DNA from: Paenibacillus sp. GP183
GTDB lineage: Bacteria > Bacillota > Bacilli > Paenibacillales > NBRC-103111
Length of the DNA: 64,000 nucleotides
Reading direction: 5' to 3'
NCBI RefSeq assembly: GCF_900104695.1
Contig: NZ_FNSW01000001.1
Location: 1-64,000, forward strand
Part shown: one piece after another, positions 16,273 to 25,485 of the stretch
How positions within the stretch are numbered: position 1 is the first letter of the stretch
Layout: the number at the start of each line of letters is the position of its first letter
The notes under the pieces: generated by a model
Database searches by the model: none
Told to the model about the DNA's origin: nothing
Seen by the model: only the letters and a program-made list of their open reading frames with translations
Made by a program: the position numbers and the translations under genes

Positions 16273-17463
16273 ATGAAGAAAGATTGGGGTGCATTTGTCT
16301 CAAAGGATATAGTTCTGGAACCAACAGGAGTGGGCAAATTACAGGAGATGTCCTTTGCCGTTAAAGATGTCTTCGCAATTAAAGGTCATACTTCCGGAGC
16401 AGGCAACCCGGATTGGCTTCGCACGCATGCTCCAGCAGATCAAAATGCGGAATCGATTGATCGATTGCTGCAGCAGGGAGCGAAGATGACGGGAACTACA
16501 CAAACAGATGAACTCATGTACAGTCTCAATGGAGAGAATTTCCATTATGGTACACCGGTTAACCCCAAATCGCCGAATCGAATTCCCGGAGGTTCGTCCA
16601 GTGGGTCGGCTGTAGCGGTATCCGCGGGACTGGTTGATTTTGCTTTAGGCACTGATACAGGCGGATCGATTCGAATACCTGCAGCATATTGCGGTATTTA
16701 CGGCTTTCGCCCTACACATGGTCTTGTGGATATGAGCGGGATTATTCCCTTGGCGGAGAGCTTTGACACATTGGGATGGATGGCCAGAGATCCCAGTGTT
16801 TTGTTGAAAGTGGGTCTCTCCCTGATAGATGGACCCTATCCAACGGATAATAGCTTTAAGAGGATATATCTCGGAAATGATGCATGGGATTTGGCGGATG
16901 CAGATTATATGGGTTTGGCATCACATCCAATTAAATTATTGACCCGCGAGGCAGGTTATAGTGAAAGCGTGGAAGTTGCTTCGGAAGGCTTGGAAGCCTG
17001 GATGCATGTATTTCGTACTTTACAGGGTTTGGAAATCTGGAGCGCCCACAGCCAATGGATTCAAACGGAGAATCCAACATTCGGTCTGGGAATTGCGGAG
17101 AGGTTTGCATGGGCGAGCAGTTTACAAGATGTGGATGGTAAATATCACCAAATGAGAGAAGACATTAAGAAGAGAATGCTTGATTTATTGAGAGAAGACG
17201 GTATCCTAATTATACCTACAGCTCCTGGAATTGCTCCACTGCTTCAACAATCCGGGGAATTTATGGAAAATCGACGTGCAAAAACGCTTCAGCTCACATG
17301 TATAGCCGGCTTGGCGGGCTTTCCTCAGATCACTATACCCATGACAAGCGCTGAAGGGTCAGCTTATGGAATTTCTATGATTGCAGGACCCGGGCAGGAT
17401 ATCAAATTGTTGACATGGGCGAATGAGATTGATTGGATGATTAACGACAAGGAGAACGCTTAA
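16273..17463 (+). CDS. Amidase signature family protein, AMI1-like
   Basis: A 396-residue amidase with the Ser-cisSer-Lys triad at Lys31 (FAVKDVF), Ser108 (PGGSSSGS) and Ser132 (GGSIRIP). The N-terminus is short for the family and the surrounding text (GNPDWLRTH, SLNGENFHYGTP, YCGIYGFRPTHG, SFDTLGWMARDP) strongly recalls plant AMI1-type enzymes, which hydrolyse indole-3-acetamide. That is a subfamily resemblance; the substrate here is not proven. AACGGAGGTG precedes the ATG. It begins a likely operon with the DinB and VOC genes downstream. Confidence 0.85.
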   Translation: MKKDWGAFVSKDIVLEPTGVGKLQEMSFAVKDVFAIKGHTSGAGNPDWLRTHAPADQNAESIDRLLQQGAKMTGTTQTDELMYSLNGENFHYGTPVNPKSPNRIPGGSSSGSAVAVSAGLVDFALGTDTGGSIRIPAAYCGIYGFRPTHGLVDMSGIIPLAESFDTLGWMARDPSVLLKVGLSLIDGPYPTDNSFKRIYLGNDAWDLADADYMGLASHPIKLLTREAGYSESVEVASEGLEAWMHVFRTLQGLEIWSAHSQWIQTENPTFGLGIAERFAWASSLQDVDGKYHQMREDIKKRMLDLLREDGILIIPTAPGIAPLLQQSGEFMENRRAKTLQLTCIAGLAGFPQITIPMTSAEGSAYGISMIAGPGQDIKLLTWANEIDWMINDKENA

Positions 17464-17517
17464 TGAAGTTGCATCTGTGAAATATATGTCTCAAATCGAA
17501 TCAATGGAGGTATGAAC

Positions 17518-18015
17518 ATGCAAACCATGTTTCGTTACAATTGGCTGATTAGAGAACAATGGTTCCAGTTGTGTGAAGACGTGTCGGAGGAAGAGCTGCT
17601 TCGTGTCCGAACTGGTGGTGTGGGAGGTATATTACATACCTTGTTTCACATCATTGACGTGGAGTGGAGTTGGATCCGTTTACTGCAAGGAAAATCGGAA
17701 TTCCAAGAGAGCTTTGATGGCTATCAGACTCTAGACAAGGTTCGGAAACTGAGCTCCAAATTCCGTCCGGAAGTGGAAGAGTTTGTTCGCAGCTGGAATG
17801 AGAGTATGGAGCAACGCCCCTTTTACGACCCGCAGCCGAATGGGATTGTGGATATCGATGCTTGGGGTGAAGTCATACGTCATGTGATCGTTCACGAAAT
17901 TCATCACATTGGACAAATATCCGTTTGGGCGCGTGAATTTGGCAAAGCACCTATCTCCGCAAACCTCGTCGGTAAGGGACTTATTAAAATATCTGAAAAT
18001 GGAGGTGTACTATGA
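17518..18015 (+). CDS. DinB family metal-binding protein
   Basis: A 165-residue four-helix DinB/YfiT-like protein. His44 (TLFHIIDVEW) and the HVIVHEIHHIGQ segment near residues 125-136 supply the usual three-His metal site. Members include thiol-dependent transferases such as bacillithiol S-transferases, but many have no known function. GGAGGT lies 7 bases before the ATG used; the ATG two codons earlier is too close. The stop overlaps the VOC gene start (ATGA). Confidence 0.82.
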   Translation: MQTMFRYNWLIREQWFQLCEDVSEEELLRVRTGGVGGILHTLFHIIDVEWSWIRLLQGKSEFQESFDGYQTLDKVRKLSSKFRPEVEEFVRSWNESMEQRPFYDPQPNGIVDIDAWGEVIRHVIVHEIHHIGQISVWAREFGKAPISANLVGKGLIKISENGGVL

Positions 18016-18362
18016 ATCCTGTTTTAAACCAAATAGGTGGAGTCTTTATTCCAGTAAGTAACATTGAAAATGCGCGTGATTGGTATTGTGACATTTTAGG
18101 CTTGCCAGTGGATGGTGAAATATTATTTGGTCATTTGTATGTTCTTCCCATGAAAGGACCAGACATTGTGCTGGACAGCAAGATTTATGCTGAAGATAAA
18201 ATATATAAGGTACCGGCATTTCAATTGAGCACTAATGACATCCATCAATCATACGAGTTTATGCGGGCTAAGCAGGTGCAAATAACAACTGTAATCGAGC
18301 ATAATAAGTGGTTTAATTTTAAAGACCCTGATGGGAATCTTTTAATGGTTTGCAAGAGTTAA
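18012..18362 (+). CDS. VOC (glyoxalase/dioxygenase) superfamily protein
   Basis: A 116-residue single VOC unit: an opening VFIPVSNIENARDWYCDILG beta-alpha-beta module and a closing WFNFKDPDGNLLMVCK module with the typical DPDGN turn and metal-ligand Glu/His positions. GGAGGTG precedes the start, which overlaps the DinB stop, so the two are translationally coupled. Such proteins handle glyoxal-type toxins, thiol conjugates or dioxygenase reactions; no specific substrate can be named. It converges on the AraC gene, their ends overlapping by 4 bp. Confidence 0.8.
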   Translation: MNPVLNQIGGVFIPVSNIENARDWYCDILGLPVDGEILFGHLYVLPMKGPDIVLDSKIYAEDKIYKVPAFQLSTNDIHQSYEFMRAKQVQITTVIEHNKWFNFKDPDGNLLMVCKS

Positions 18363-19177
18363 TGGACATCTTTTCTATAGCTTGAGGGATTAACGCCATA
18401 TTGCGTTTTAAACTGATTGGCAAAATGGTTATAGTTCTGGAATCCGACATCCAAGGCAATTTCAACTGCATTGCGCGTACTGTGTTGGAGTAATAAGGCA
18501 GCCTGGCGAAGGCGCATTTGAATTAACGTTTCCACAATCGAAAGCCCGGTTTCTGTTTTGAATAGATGAGATATTCTGGAAGGAGACAGGCCAACTGCTT
18601 GTGCTAATGCTTCAATTTGTAAAGGTTCTGTCAATCGCTCGGTCAGGATATGAATGACGTCTGCCACTCGAGGATCGATTGGTTTTTTAATGTTTTGTAA
18701 AATCAATAAAAGGATTTCATTTAATGCGTTCATACATAGATCATCGGAAAGTGGACCGGCTTGACGGTTATCGTAGATAATGCGTTTAAAGACTCGGTAA
18801 ATTCGCTTATGTATATAGGTATTGTCAATGGATTGGCGGAAGAAGCCCTTTGGGAATTCGGGCAGCTGCATCCAGCTGATTTTCTGCGCGCTAGGGATAA
18901 AATGGACCCATTGAAAATTCCAATTTTGGCCCTTTCGTGTACCGTACTGATGGGGCGTATCGCTTTTGATAATCGCAAGATCTCCAGCTTTTACTCGTTT
19001 TTCCTCACCCTGAATCTTAAAGTAACCTTCCCCCGAAAGCGTAAAAGTAATGAGCCAATCCTTCATTCCATTCGGTCTCTTTATAAAATAAGTATCATTT
19101 TCGTTAAAATGATCGGACACGATTATACCTGTTCCATTCTTAGCTTTGGTATGCGGATCTTCCAAATGATCGTTCAT
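18359..19177 (-). CDS. AraC family regulator (cupin + HTH), divergent from the PhyH dioxygenase
   Basis: A 272-residue AraC-type regulator: an N-terminal cupin sensing domain (about 20-120, with GEGYFKIQGEEKRVKAGD) and a C-terminal pair of HTH motifs (about 170-272, ending GFQNYNHFANQFKTQYGVNPSSYR). The ATG at 19177 has GGAG 8 bases upstream; an in-frame ATG at 19216 lacks one. It is divergent from the PhyH-type dioxygenase gene at 19348, the likely target. The HxH-like cupin pattern suggests a small organic effector, possibly a sugar. Confidence 0.87.
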   Translation of the reverse strand: MNDHLEDPHTKAKNGTGIIVSDHFNENDTYFIKRPNGMKDWLITFTLSGEGYFKIQGEEKRVKAGDLAIIKSDTPHQYGTRKGQNWNFQWVHFIPSAQKISWMQLPEFPKGFFRQSIDNTYIHKRIYRVFKRIIYDNRQAGPLSDDLCMNALNEILLLILQNIKKPIDPRVADVIHILTERLTEPLQIEALAQAVGLSPSRISHLFKTETGLSIVETLIQMRLRQAALLLQHSTRNAVEIALDVGFQNYNHFANQFKTQYGVNPSSYRKDVH

Positions 19178-19347
19178 CTGACAAGCTCCCTTCAAGATAG
19201 CATTAATAATGCTCATTCTAGCATATTTATTTAATTAAATAGCAGAATAGTGTTACTTGTTAGCCAAAATCTTACTTCAATATAACCCTGCGAAAATTTA
19301 TACTTGTTTTAGAAAAGTAATGGTTAGGCGCAAAGGGGAGAAGTCGG

Positions 19348-20154
19348 ATGGCTTTATTGAAAACTTTGACGGAAGAGCAGAAAAATCATTTTAAAAATGA
19401 AGGTTACTTAATCGTGAGGGGGTTGTTCCAGCAGGATGAATTAACGGAAATTGAGGACACCTTTCAAGAGATCAGCCATACTATAATTCCGGGCCTGTTC
19501 GAACCTATAATCGATCAGATAACTGAAGACCCATTGAAACGGTATCCTCGAGTGATGCATCCTCACCGTTTTAACGCGACAGCCATGAAATATATGCTTC
19601 ACAAGCCGGTTATGGACGTACTCATTGATTTGTATGGTGAGGAAGCCTATGCGGCGCAAAGTATGTTTTATTATAAGCCTCCGGGATCGCGCGGTCAGGC
19701 CTTGCATCAGGATAATTTCTACCTGAAAGTGGAACCGGGAAATTGTATCGCAGCCTGGACGGCAGTGGACGCAGCAGATGAAGAAAATGGAGGACTCCTG
19801 GTCGTTCCGAAATCGAATTCCTATGAGCTTGTATGTCCGGATAAGGCCGATGATAAAGAATCGTTCACGACTCATTACGTTAAACCACCGAAGGATCAAA
19901 AAGCCATTCCAGCTATCCTGGACAAAGGCGATGTGTTGTTTTTTAACGGCAACCTGATCCATGGATCTTATCGAAATAAGACAAAGGATCGCTTTCGCAG
20001 AGCTTTCATTTGCCATTATGCTAATGCTTCAGCTACACATATAAGTGATCACTACCGTCCTTTATACCGTGCAGACGGAACTGCAATAGACTTGGAAGCT
20101 AATCCGGATGGCGGTCCTTGCGGTGTTGAATTTGAAGCTGCTTATCCACATTAA
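19348..20154 (+). CDS. Phytanoyl-CoA dioxygenase (PhyH) family oxygenase
   Basis: A 268-residue Fe(II)/2-oxoglutarate-dependent oxygenase of the PhyH family. The iron triad is His120 and Asp122 (LHQDN) and His205 (LIHGSYRN), with basic residues at 215-218 (RFRR) for 2-oxoglutarate. The central LVVPKSN stretch is typical. GGGGAG lies upstream of the ATG. A strong terminator follows, so it is monocistronic, probably controlled by the divergent AraC regulator. The hydroxylated substrate is unknown; PhyH enzymes next to AraC-cupin regulators often act on small metabolites. Confidence 0.85.
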   Translation: MALLKTLTEEQKNHFKNEGYLIVRGLFQQDELTEIEDTFQEISHTIIPGLFEPIIDQITEDPLKRYPRVMHPHRFNATAMKYMLHKPVMDVLIDLYGEEAYAAQSMFYYKPPGSRGQALHQDNFYLKVEPGNCIAAWTAVDAADEENGGLLVVPKSNSYELVCPDKADDKESFTTHYVKPPKDQKAIPAILDKGDVLFFNGNLIHGSYRNKTKDRFRRAFICHYANASATHISDHYRPLYRADGTAIDLEANPDGGPCGVEFEAAYPH

Positions 20155-20171
20155 TGGGATTGTATCTATCT

Positions 20172-20223
20172 AGCTGTCATTGATTGAACCTGCTCGGGGT
20201 CCGTTCAATGACAGCTTTTTTTT
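20172..20223 (+). terminator. Rho-independent terminator after the PhyH gene
   Basis: A perfect 12-bp stem AGCTGTCATTGA/TCAATGACAGCT followed by eight T. Confidence 0.92.
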
Positions 20224-20422
20224 GACATCAGAAAACGACAGTATATTTACTTCTACTATGATAAATTTTTGAGACCATGCCTTTCTCATTCATTCGTATT
20301 AATTAATTAATTAAGTAAAATAAATTTTTGGAAAATACAAGGATACCCTCCTAAAAAAAGACATATCAACGAACTCTTCTGATACAATCTGTATTTCTAA
20401 TTAAAAAAGGAGAGTGAACTTG

Positions 20423-22033
20423 ATGTTCAAAAAAGCAGCAGCGCTTTGTCTTGCTTTCATTATGATCTTGGGAAGCAGCACAGCAGTTTTGGCCAAGGAT
20501 AATGGCAATAAAAACGATGACAACAAGGATAAAGGCCGTAAAGACGATGACCACGAGATTGAGATTCATCTTAATTTTGACGATTTGAAAAATGCGGAAT
20601 GGGCGGCGCGATACATAGCGAGCCTGGCATCAAAGCGTGTATTTGAAGGTTATGAGGATGGAACCTTTAAACCGGACAATACCGTTTCCCGGATCGAAGC
20701 CATTACGGCAGCCGTTCGTTTAATGGGACTTCGCAGCCAAGCAGAATCACCGGCAAAAATGAGCACTCATTTGAATTTTAAAGATGCGGCTAAAGTTCCT
20801 GCCTGGGCTGTCGGATATGTAGCCGTTGCCTTGGAGAACGATTTGTTCTCGGTAACCGATGATTATGTGCAGCCACAAAGAGATGCGGACCGATTGTGGG
20901 CCGCCACACTTTTAGTTAAAGCATTGAAGTTAGATGCGCAAGCAAAAACAAAAATGAACACAACCCTTCCTTTTAAAGATGCTAATCAAATTCCTGCCGG
21001 TTCTGTTGGTTATATTGCGGTCGCCTATGAAAAAGGATTGATAGATGGCTTTGAAGACAATACTTTCAGACCTAATCAGTTGGTAACCCGAGCTCAGCTT
21101 GCCGCTTTACTGGATCGTACAGGAGGCCAAATACCGAATCAGGGAGAGAACACTATAACCGGTACCGTCTTTGCGGCTGTGATTAACAACAATCTTAAAA
21201 TAACAAGATTAGGCACAACAACGGAATATACCCTGCATCCCGATGTTTTCATTTTTCGAAATGGCGCAAAAGTCAGTGCTGCAGCCTTGCAAGCAGGTGA
21301 TGAAGTAAATGTCCGCATTTATAATAATCAAATTGTATTCATCGAAGTGACAAAACCAGTGCAAGCCTTTATAACCATCGGCACCATAAGTTCTAATATT
21401 TACAATAATACACTGACGCTTACAAAATCAGGTGTAACCTCTACATTTACACTTCATCCGGATATAATCGTATATCGCAATGGTGTTAAGGCTACAACAG
21501 CTGACCTGAAAGTCGGGGACGAAGTGAGCATTCGCTTCTCGGATAATAAAGTGATCTTTATCGAAGTCACCAATCCCGTGCAAGTCATAATAAACAGCGG
21601 CATTATAAGTTCGAATATTTACAATAATTCGCTGACGCTTACGATATCCGGTGTAACCTCTACATTTACCCTCCATCCGGATATAATCGTATATCGCAAT
21701 GGTGTTAAGGCTGCAATAGCAGACCTGAAAGTCGGGGACGAAGTGAGCATTCGCTTCTCGGATAATAAAGTGATCTACATCGAAGTCACCAAGATGGTCG
21801 TTCCGGTTCAAACTTTGGATATTTTTGGAATATTAAAAGCAACAACAGTAGATGCCAGGGGTGTGCTTGCAACAATTTCCATTGCTCAAACTATCAATGG
21901 CATCGAACAAACGACGATTTATAATGTGTCTTCCAATGTCACGCTTTCCGGCAACCTGGCCTTGTTCGTGCAAGGGCATCTCATTCAACTTAAAGGGATG
22001 AACTGGCTGGTAGCCTCGATCACTATCTTATAA
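20423..22033 (+). CDS. Secreted SLH-domain protein with tandem beta-rich repeats
   Basis: A 536-residue exported protein. A Sec signal peptide (FKKAAALCLAFIMILGSSTAVLA) is followed by a charged Asp/Asn/Lys linker and three SLH domains (about 45-240, with GYEDGTFKPDNTVSR and GFEDNTFRPNQLVTR motifs) that bind secondary cell-wall polymer. The C-terminal half holds three repeats of 73 residues, each with a YTLHPDV/FTLHPDI motif and a GDEV motif, plus a degenerate fourth. Repeats two and three are almost identical. GGAGAG is 9 bases before the ATG at 20423. A surface structural or adhesion role is likely. Confidence 0.88.
   Translation: MFKKAAALCLAFIMILGSSTAVLAKDNGNKNDDNKDKGRKDDDHEIEIHLNFDDLKNAEWAARYIASLASKRVFEGYEDGTFKPDNTVSRIEAITAAVRLMGLRSQAESPAKMSTHLNFKDAAKVPAWAVGYVAVALENDLFSVTDDYVQPQRDADRLWAATLLVKALKLDAQAKTKMNTTLPFKDANQIPAGSVGYIAVAYEKGLIDGFEDNTFRPNQLVTRAQLAALLDRTGGQIPNQGENTITGTVFAAVINNNLKITRLGTTTEYTLHPDVFIFRNGAKVSAAALQAGDEVNVRIYNNQIVFIEVTKPVQAFITIGTISSNIYNNTLTLTKSGVTSTFTLHPDIIVYRNGVKATTADLKVGDEVSIRFSDNKVIFIEVTNPVQVIINSGIISSNIYNNSLTLTISGVTSTFTLHPDIIVYRNGVKAAIADLKVGDEVSIRFSDNKVIYIEVTKMVVPVQTLDIFGILKATTVDARGVLATISIAQTINGIEQTTIYNVSSNVTLSGNLALFVQGHLIQLKGMNWLVASITIL
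21391..21790 (+). repeat. 219-bp tandem duplication inside the SLH protein gene
   Basis: Bases from 21391 and from 21610 onward are nearly identical over about 180 bp (period 219 bp, 73 codons). A more diverged copy precedes them from about 21172. The high nucleotide identity implies a recent duplication or gene conversion. Confidence 0.85.
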
Positions 22034-22037
22034 ATTT

Positions 22038-22088
22038 AAAAAAGCTTAGCCAATGAACCGCGATCGGGACTTGGCTAAGCTTTTTTTA
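22038..22088. terminator. Bidirectional rho-independent terminator
   Basis: AAAAAGCTTAGCCAA pairs with TTGGCTAAGCTTTTT across a 19-base loop, with A and T runs on both sides, between the convergent SLH and pseudokinase genes. Confidence 0.92.
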
Positions 22089-22152
22089 TGTCGGAAGGAT
22101 TATACATGCCAAAGTATCATAGAAGCGAAGGGTGGACAATCGTCCCGCCGCT

Positions 22153-23292
22153 TTATTTGCCGATCCAAAAAGTAACATTGTCCCCTTTTGAAATATTCGA
22201 TCCCGGCTGAGGGTCTTGTTTAAATACTGCCCCTTGGGCTTGCCCATTGGGTTCGATGAAATACTTATAGTGCAATCCTGATGACAAAGCTTGCTTTTCC
22301 GCTTCTGCCTGGGTCAATCCAACCAAGGTGGGCGTGGTCAATTCGTTCTGCGGCGGATTCGAGGGGATATCCTTTGCGATCGGTTGGTTCTGTGGTACCG
22401 GTGTGTTTGTTGTATTCACAGTCGGTTTAACAATATCTTTTGTAGTTAAGGTTTCATTCCGATTAAGAAATGATGAGGACGACAAAAACCAGATCATCAA
22501 GCCCAAAAAAACAATTGTAAACACACCTGCACCTACAAACTTGTAAAAGCGTGCAGGTACAGGTTCTTTTTGTATATCAAACGGGATTTGAGCTTCTTCC
22601 GATTCGTAGGCTGCCGGCAAGCTTTGCAGACCGAAGACCAATGCGGATAAAGAAGCCTGACCTAGGCTGACGCGTTTGAAAAGCTTGACTAAAGCGTCCT
22701 TCTGTTCCTTAGATGAAGCTATCTGAATATTCTCCAAATGAGTGTGAAGGGCCTCATACGGACCAAATCTCACAGCAGCCCGGGAAAGCATTTGGAGCAA
22801 TAATCCGCACAATCCAACTGCTCCTTGTTTTTGCGGTTCCCCTTCATCCCAATAATTTAGGATCGATAACCTTCCGTCAGCGGCCACCCATACATTTTCA
22901 ATACCGGTAGAAAAGCCGGTGATTTGCCGTTCCATCGCATCAAGCATGGAAATACCCAGTGTTGCGACAAGGCTGACTGCCTCTGAGAAAGTCCAATGCT
23001 TTTGCTGGATCTCCTCAAGAAGCAGCCTACCCGGCTTTGATTCTTGTACGATCAACACGGAATGCTCTCCAAATGCCGTATCGAGGATATAATGGAACCC
23101 CTCATGCTTAAAGGCAGCAATTTTGCTGAGCTTGGAAACATATTCCTCAACTGATTTCGTCGTTTGACCTTTTATTGTATATAGAAGCACTTTCCGATTT
23201 AAGTAAATGTCTTCACCTTTTTGTAGAGCTCCATTGGAAAATGAGCGGATCAAAGTACTGGGTACATATCTGGTTTCAATTGATTCAGTCAT
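22153..23292 (-). CDS. Membrane pseudokinase with C-terminal PASTA domain
   Basis: A 379-residue protein with a PrkC-like architecture: an N-terminal kinase-like domain (about 1-225), one transmembrane segment (about 250-270, FVGAGVFTIVFLGLMIWFL), a Pro/Thr/Asn-rich linker and one PASTA domain (about 318-379). The kinase core looks dead: where kinases have HRD-x-K-x-x-N, this has GFS-T-G-I-E-N, and the DFG position reads NYW; the VAIK lysine also appears to be replaced. It probably senses muropeptides or peptidoglycan outside and acts as a scaffold or partner of an active kinase inside. Monocistronic, divergent from the Gfo/Idh/MocA gene. Confidence 0.78.
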   Translation of the reverse strand: MTESIETRYVPSTLIRSFSNGALQKGEDIYLNRKVLLYTIKGQTTKSVEEYVSKLSKIAAFKHEGFHYILDTAFGEHSVLIVQESKPGRLLLEEIQQKHWTFSEAVSLVATLGISMLDAMERQITGFSTGIENVWVAADGRLSILNYWDEGEPQKQGAVGLCGLLLQMLSRAAVRFGPYEALHTHLENIQIASSKEQKDALVKLFKRVSLGQASLSALVFGLQSLPAAYESEEAQIPFDIQKEPVPARFYKFVGAGVFTIVFLGLMIWFLSSSSFLNRNETLTTKDIVKPTVNTTNTPVPQNQPIAKDIPSNPPQNELTTPTLVGLTQAEAEKQALSSGLHYKYFIEPNGQAQGAVFKQDPQPGSNISKGDNVTFWIGK

Positions 23293-23507
23293 GGATGGAA
23301 TACTTCCCCTTCCTTAAATAAGGATGACTTTTATAAAATCCATTCACTCTATTATATACCCAAAGGCGGATAAAATGAAAAAGTGCCAATTTTCCTAGTC
23401 GTGAATTTATATATAAAATGTCGCTAATTTGTACTAATATTAACTAAAAGGTTATGATACATTTAGCAGGTGATGTCTAAATTTTATAGAATGAGGAGCG
23501 AATGAAT

Positions 23508-24512
23508 ATGACACTTCGTATCGGAATGATCAGTTATTGGCATGTACATGCATGGGACTACACGAAAGAAGCACAAGCGCATACGGATACTGAAATTACG
23601 GGAGTTTGGGATGAAGATCCCATTCGCGGAAAGGCAGCGGCCGACAAGCAGGGTGTGCCATTTTATGCTTCGTTGAATGAACTTTTGTCCAGCGATATTG
23701 ATGGAGTCATTGTCAATGCTCCGACCAGGCTGCATGTTGATGTTATGGTGGCGGCGGCTAGAGCGGGTAAGCATATTTTCACAGAAAAAGTGTTAGCGCC
23801 TACATTGCGCGAAGTCAATGAGATTATGGCAGAAGTGAAAAAAACAGGTGTGAAACTGACTGTTTCTCTGCCGCGTTTAAACCATGGATATACACTCACG
23901 ATCCTTGACCTTCTGGCTGAGCGAATCCTTGGGGATATTACACTCGTTCGTTCGCGGTTATCCCATAACGGGGCTATTGCTGACTGGCTTCCGGCTCATT
24001 TTTATAACCTGGAGGAATGTCTTGGGGGCGCTTTGATTGATCTTGGGTGTCATCCCATGTATTTGACGCGACTTTTTTTAGGAGAGACTCCTACCCAGAT
24101 CTCAGCTCAATTTGGTTATATAACAGGTAAGGAAGTGGAAGATAACGCAGTATCCTTGCTTTCAACAGAGTCTGGCGCTCTTGGAGTTGTGGAAGCGGGA
24201 TTTGTCAACAGCTACTCTCCCTTCAACATTGAGATTCATGGTACTTTGGGAAGCTTGTTATTTGGAGTTCCGGAGGAAAAGCTGCTGCTGAGAACAAAGG
24301 CCAAGGACGGTCAGTTTGCTGATAAATGGCATGAAATTCCATTGAAGCCAAACAGGGAGAGCGCCTTTGAGCAATGGGTGGTCCATATTCGCAACCATTC
24401 AGAAGCTGATGAAAACATTAACATAGCCATTGAGTTAACGAAATTGATGGAAGCGTCCAATAGATCTGCCCAAGAAAAGCGTGCGATTCGTTTGGATGAG
24501 CTTAAGGGTTAA
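23508..24512 (+). CDS. Gfo/Idh/MocA family oxidoreductase (first copy)
   Basis: A 334-residue NAD(P)-dependent sugar or polyol dehydrogenase-like protein. The N-terminal Rossmann domain has an unusual IGMISYWHVHAWDY start in place of the usual GxGxxG, and the family EKP motif reads TEKVLAP near residue 95, so cofactor binding may be altered. GAGGAG is 9 bases before the ATG at 23508; the ATG two codons earlier is too close. It is followed 4 bp later by an AraC gene and then a second family member, typical of carbohydrate-degradation loci. Confidence 0.82.
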   Translation: MTLRIGMISYWHVHAWDYTKEAQAHTDTEITGVWDEDPIRGKAAADKQGVPFYASLNELLSSDIDGVIVNAPTRLHVDVMVAAARAGKHIFTEKVLAPTLREVNEIMAEVKKTGVKLTVSLPRLNHGYTLTILDLLAERILGDITLVRSRLSHNGAIADWLPAHFYNLEECLGGALIDLGCHPMYLTRLFLGETPTQISAQFGYITGKEVEDNAVSLLSTESGALGVVEAGFVNSYSPFNIEIHGTLGSLLFGVPEEKLLLRTKAKDGQFADKWHEIPLKPNRESAFEQWVVHIRNHSEADENINIAIELTKLMEASNRSAQEKRAIRLDELKG

Positions 24513-24516
24513 TTGC

Positions 24517-25485
24517 ATGCAGCCATTTCCTTATGACGCGATGAGGGAGCCTCAGGATGCTTTGGAAAGGCTTGATCTTACCGTCCGATGGGGGAACTAT
24601 GAGATCAGGGTTCTTCGTTTTCATCTGACCTCATTTGCTCCTGGCAAAACCATAGGTTTTCATAATCATTCCGAGTTCGAATTCCATTTTATCCCAAGGG
24701 GTAAAGGGAAGGTGATCCTCGTCGATATGCCCTTCGAGTTGACCGGAGGAGATTTTTATTTGACAGGCCCCGGTATAATGCATTATCAGGAAGCGGATGC
24801 GCATGATGCCATGGATGAGCTGTGCCTGCACATCGATATCGTCGATCGCAGCAGCCATACCCTTTTGAACATGAACGAATTTGCAGCGGATCCATGGGAA
24901 ATTGCCGAAGCGAAGAACTGTGTGGAGCAACTTCAGAATGTGCCGCTTAGACCCGTACGTGATCTTTACATGGCGATGCCCTTCTTTCTGGAAGCCTACA
25001 AGGCGTGCATGGAGAACTTCGTTGGCTCCTATACCACTATCAAGCAGTGTATCGTTCAAATTTTACTCCGTGCCGCCCGTGCCTACGACCTCGAGCATGA
25101 ACGGCCCGAGCTTCCCTCCAGGGATTTGAGTGTCAACCGCTGCCGCTTTGTCCTTCAGTACATTCGAGCGAATTATACGGGAACGCTGACCTTGGAGGAT
25201 ATAGCGGAAAAACTGCATATCAGCTCTCGGCAGCTGCAGCGTATTCTCAAAACGCATCATGGCGATCGTACCTTTGTCAGGATCGTCGAGGATATCCGAT
25301 TGGAGGCAGTTTGCCGGAGGTTGGAGGAAAGTGAGCTGTCCATTGAAAGAATCGCCGTTTCGGAAGGTTTCTCCAACGGAAACTATTTGCACACGATATT
25401 TCGCAAGCGGTTTGGCATGACGCCTCTTAATTACCGAACACAGAAGAAACAAAAAGCCAGAAAGGATGATGCTCAAGATGAGTAA
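24517..25485 (+). CDS. AraC family regulator between two Gfo/Idh/MocA genes
   Basis: A 322-residue regulator with an N-terminal cupin domain (about 35-120: GFHNHSEFEFHFIPRGKG contains clustered His and Glu) and a C-terminal AraC HTH pair (about 210-310, ending RKRFGMTPLNYR). AAGGG lies 9 bases before the ATG. It probably activates this three-gene group in answer to a sugar. Its stop overlaps the next gene by 8 bp. Confidence 0.87.
   Translation: MQPFPYDAMREPQDALERLDLTVRWGNYEIRVLRFHLTSFAPGKTIGFHNHSEFEFHFIPRGKGKVILVDMPFELTGGDFYLTGPGIMHYQEADAHDAMDELCLHIDIVDRSSHTLLNMNEFAADPWEIAEAKNCVEQLQNVPLRPVRDLYMAMPFFLEAYKACMENFVGSYTTIKQCIVQILLRAARAYDLEHERPELPSRDLSVNRCRFVLQYIRANYTGTLTLEDIAEKLHISSRQLQRILKTHHGDRTFVRIVEDIRLEAVCRRLEESELSIERIAVSEGFSNGNYLHTIFRKRFGMTPLNYRTQKKQKARKDDAQDE

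Noticed and set aside
20222-20227. TTGACA upstream of the SLH gene as its promoter
   Set aside because: It lies in the preceding terminator, has no -10 box at the right spacing and is 200 bp from the start.
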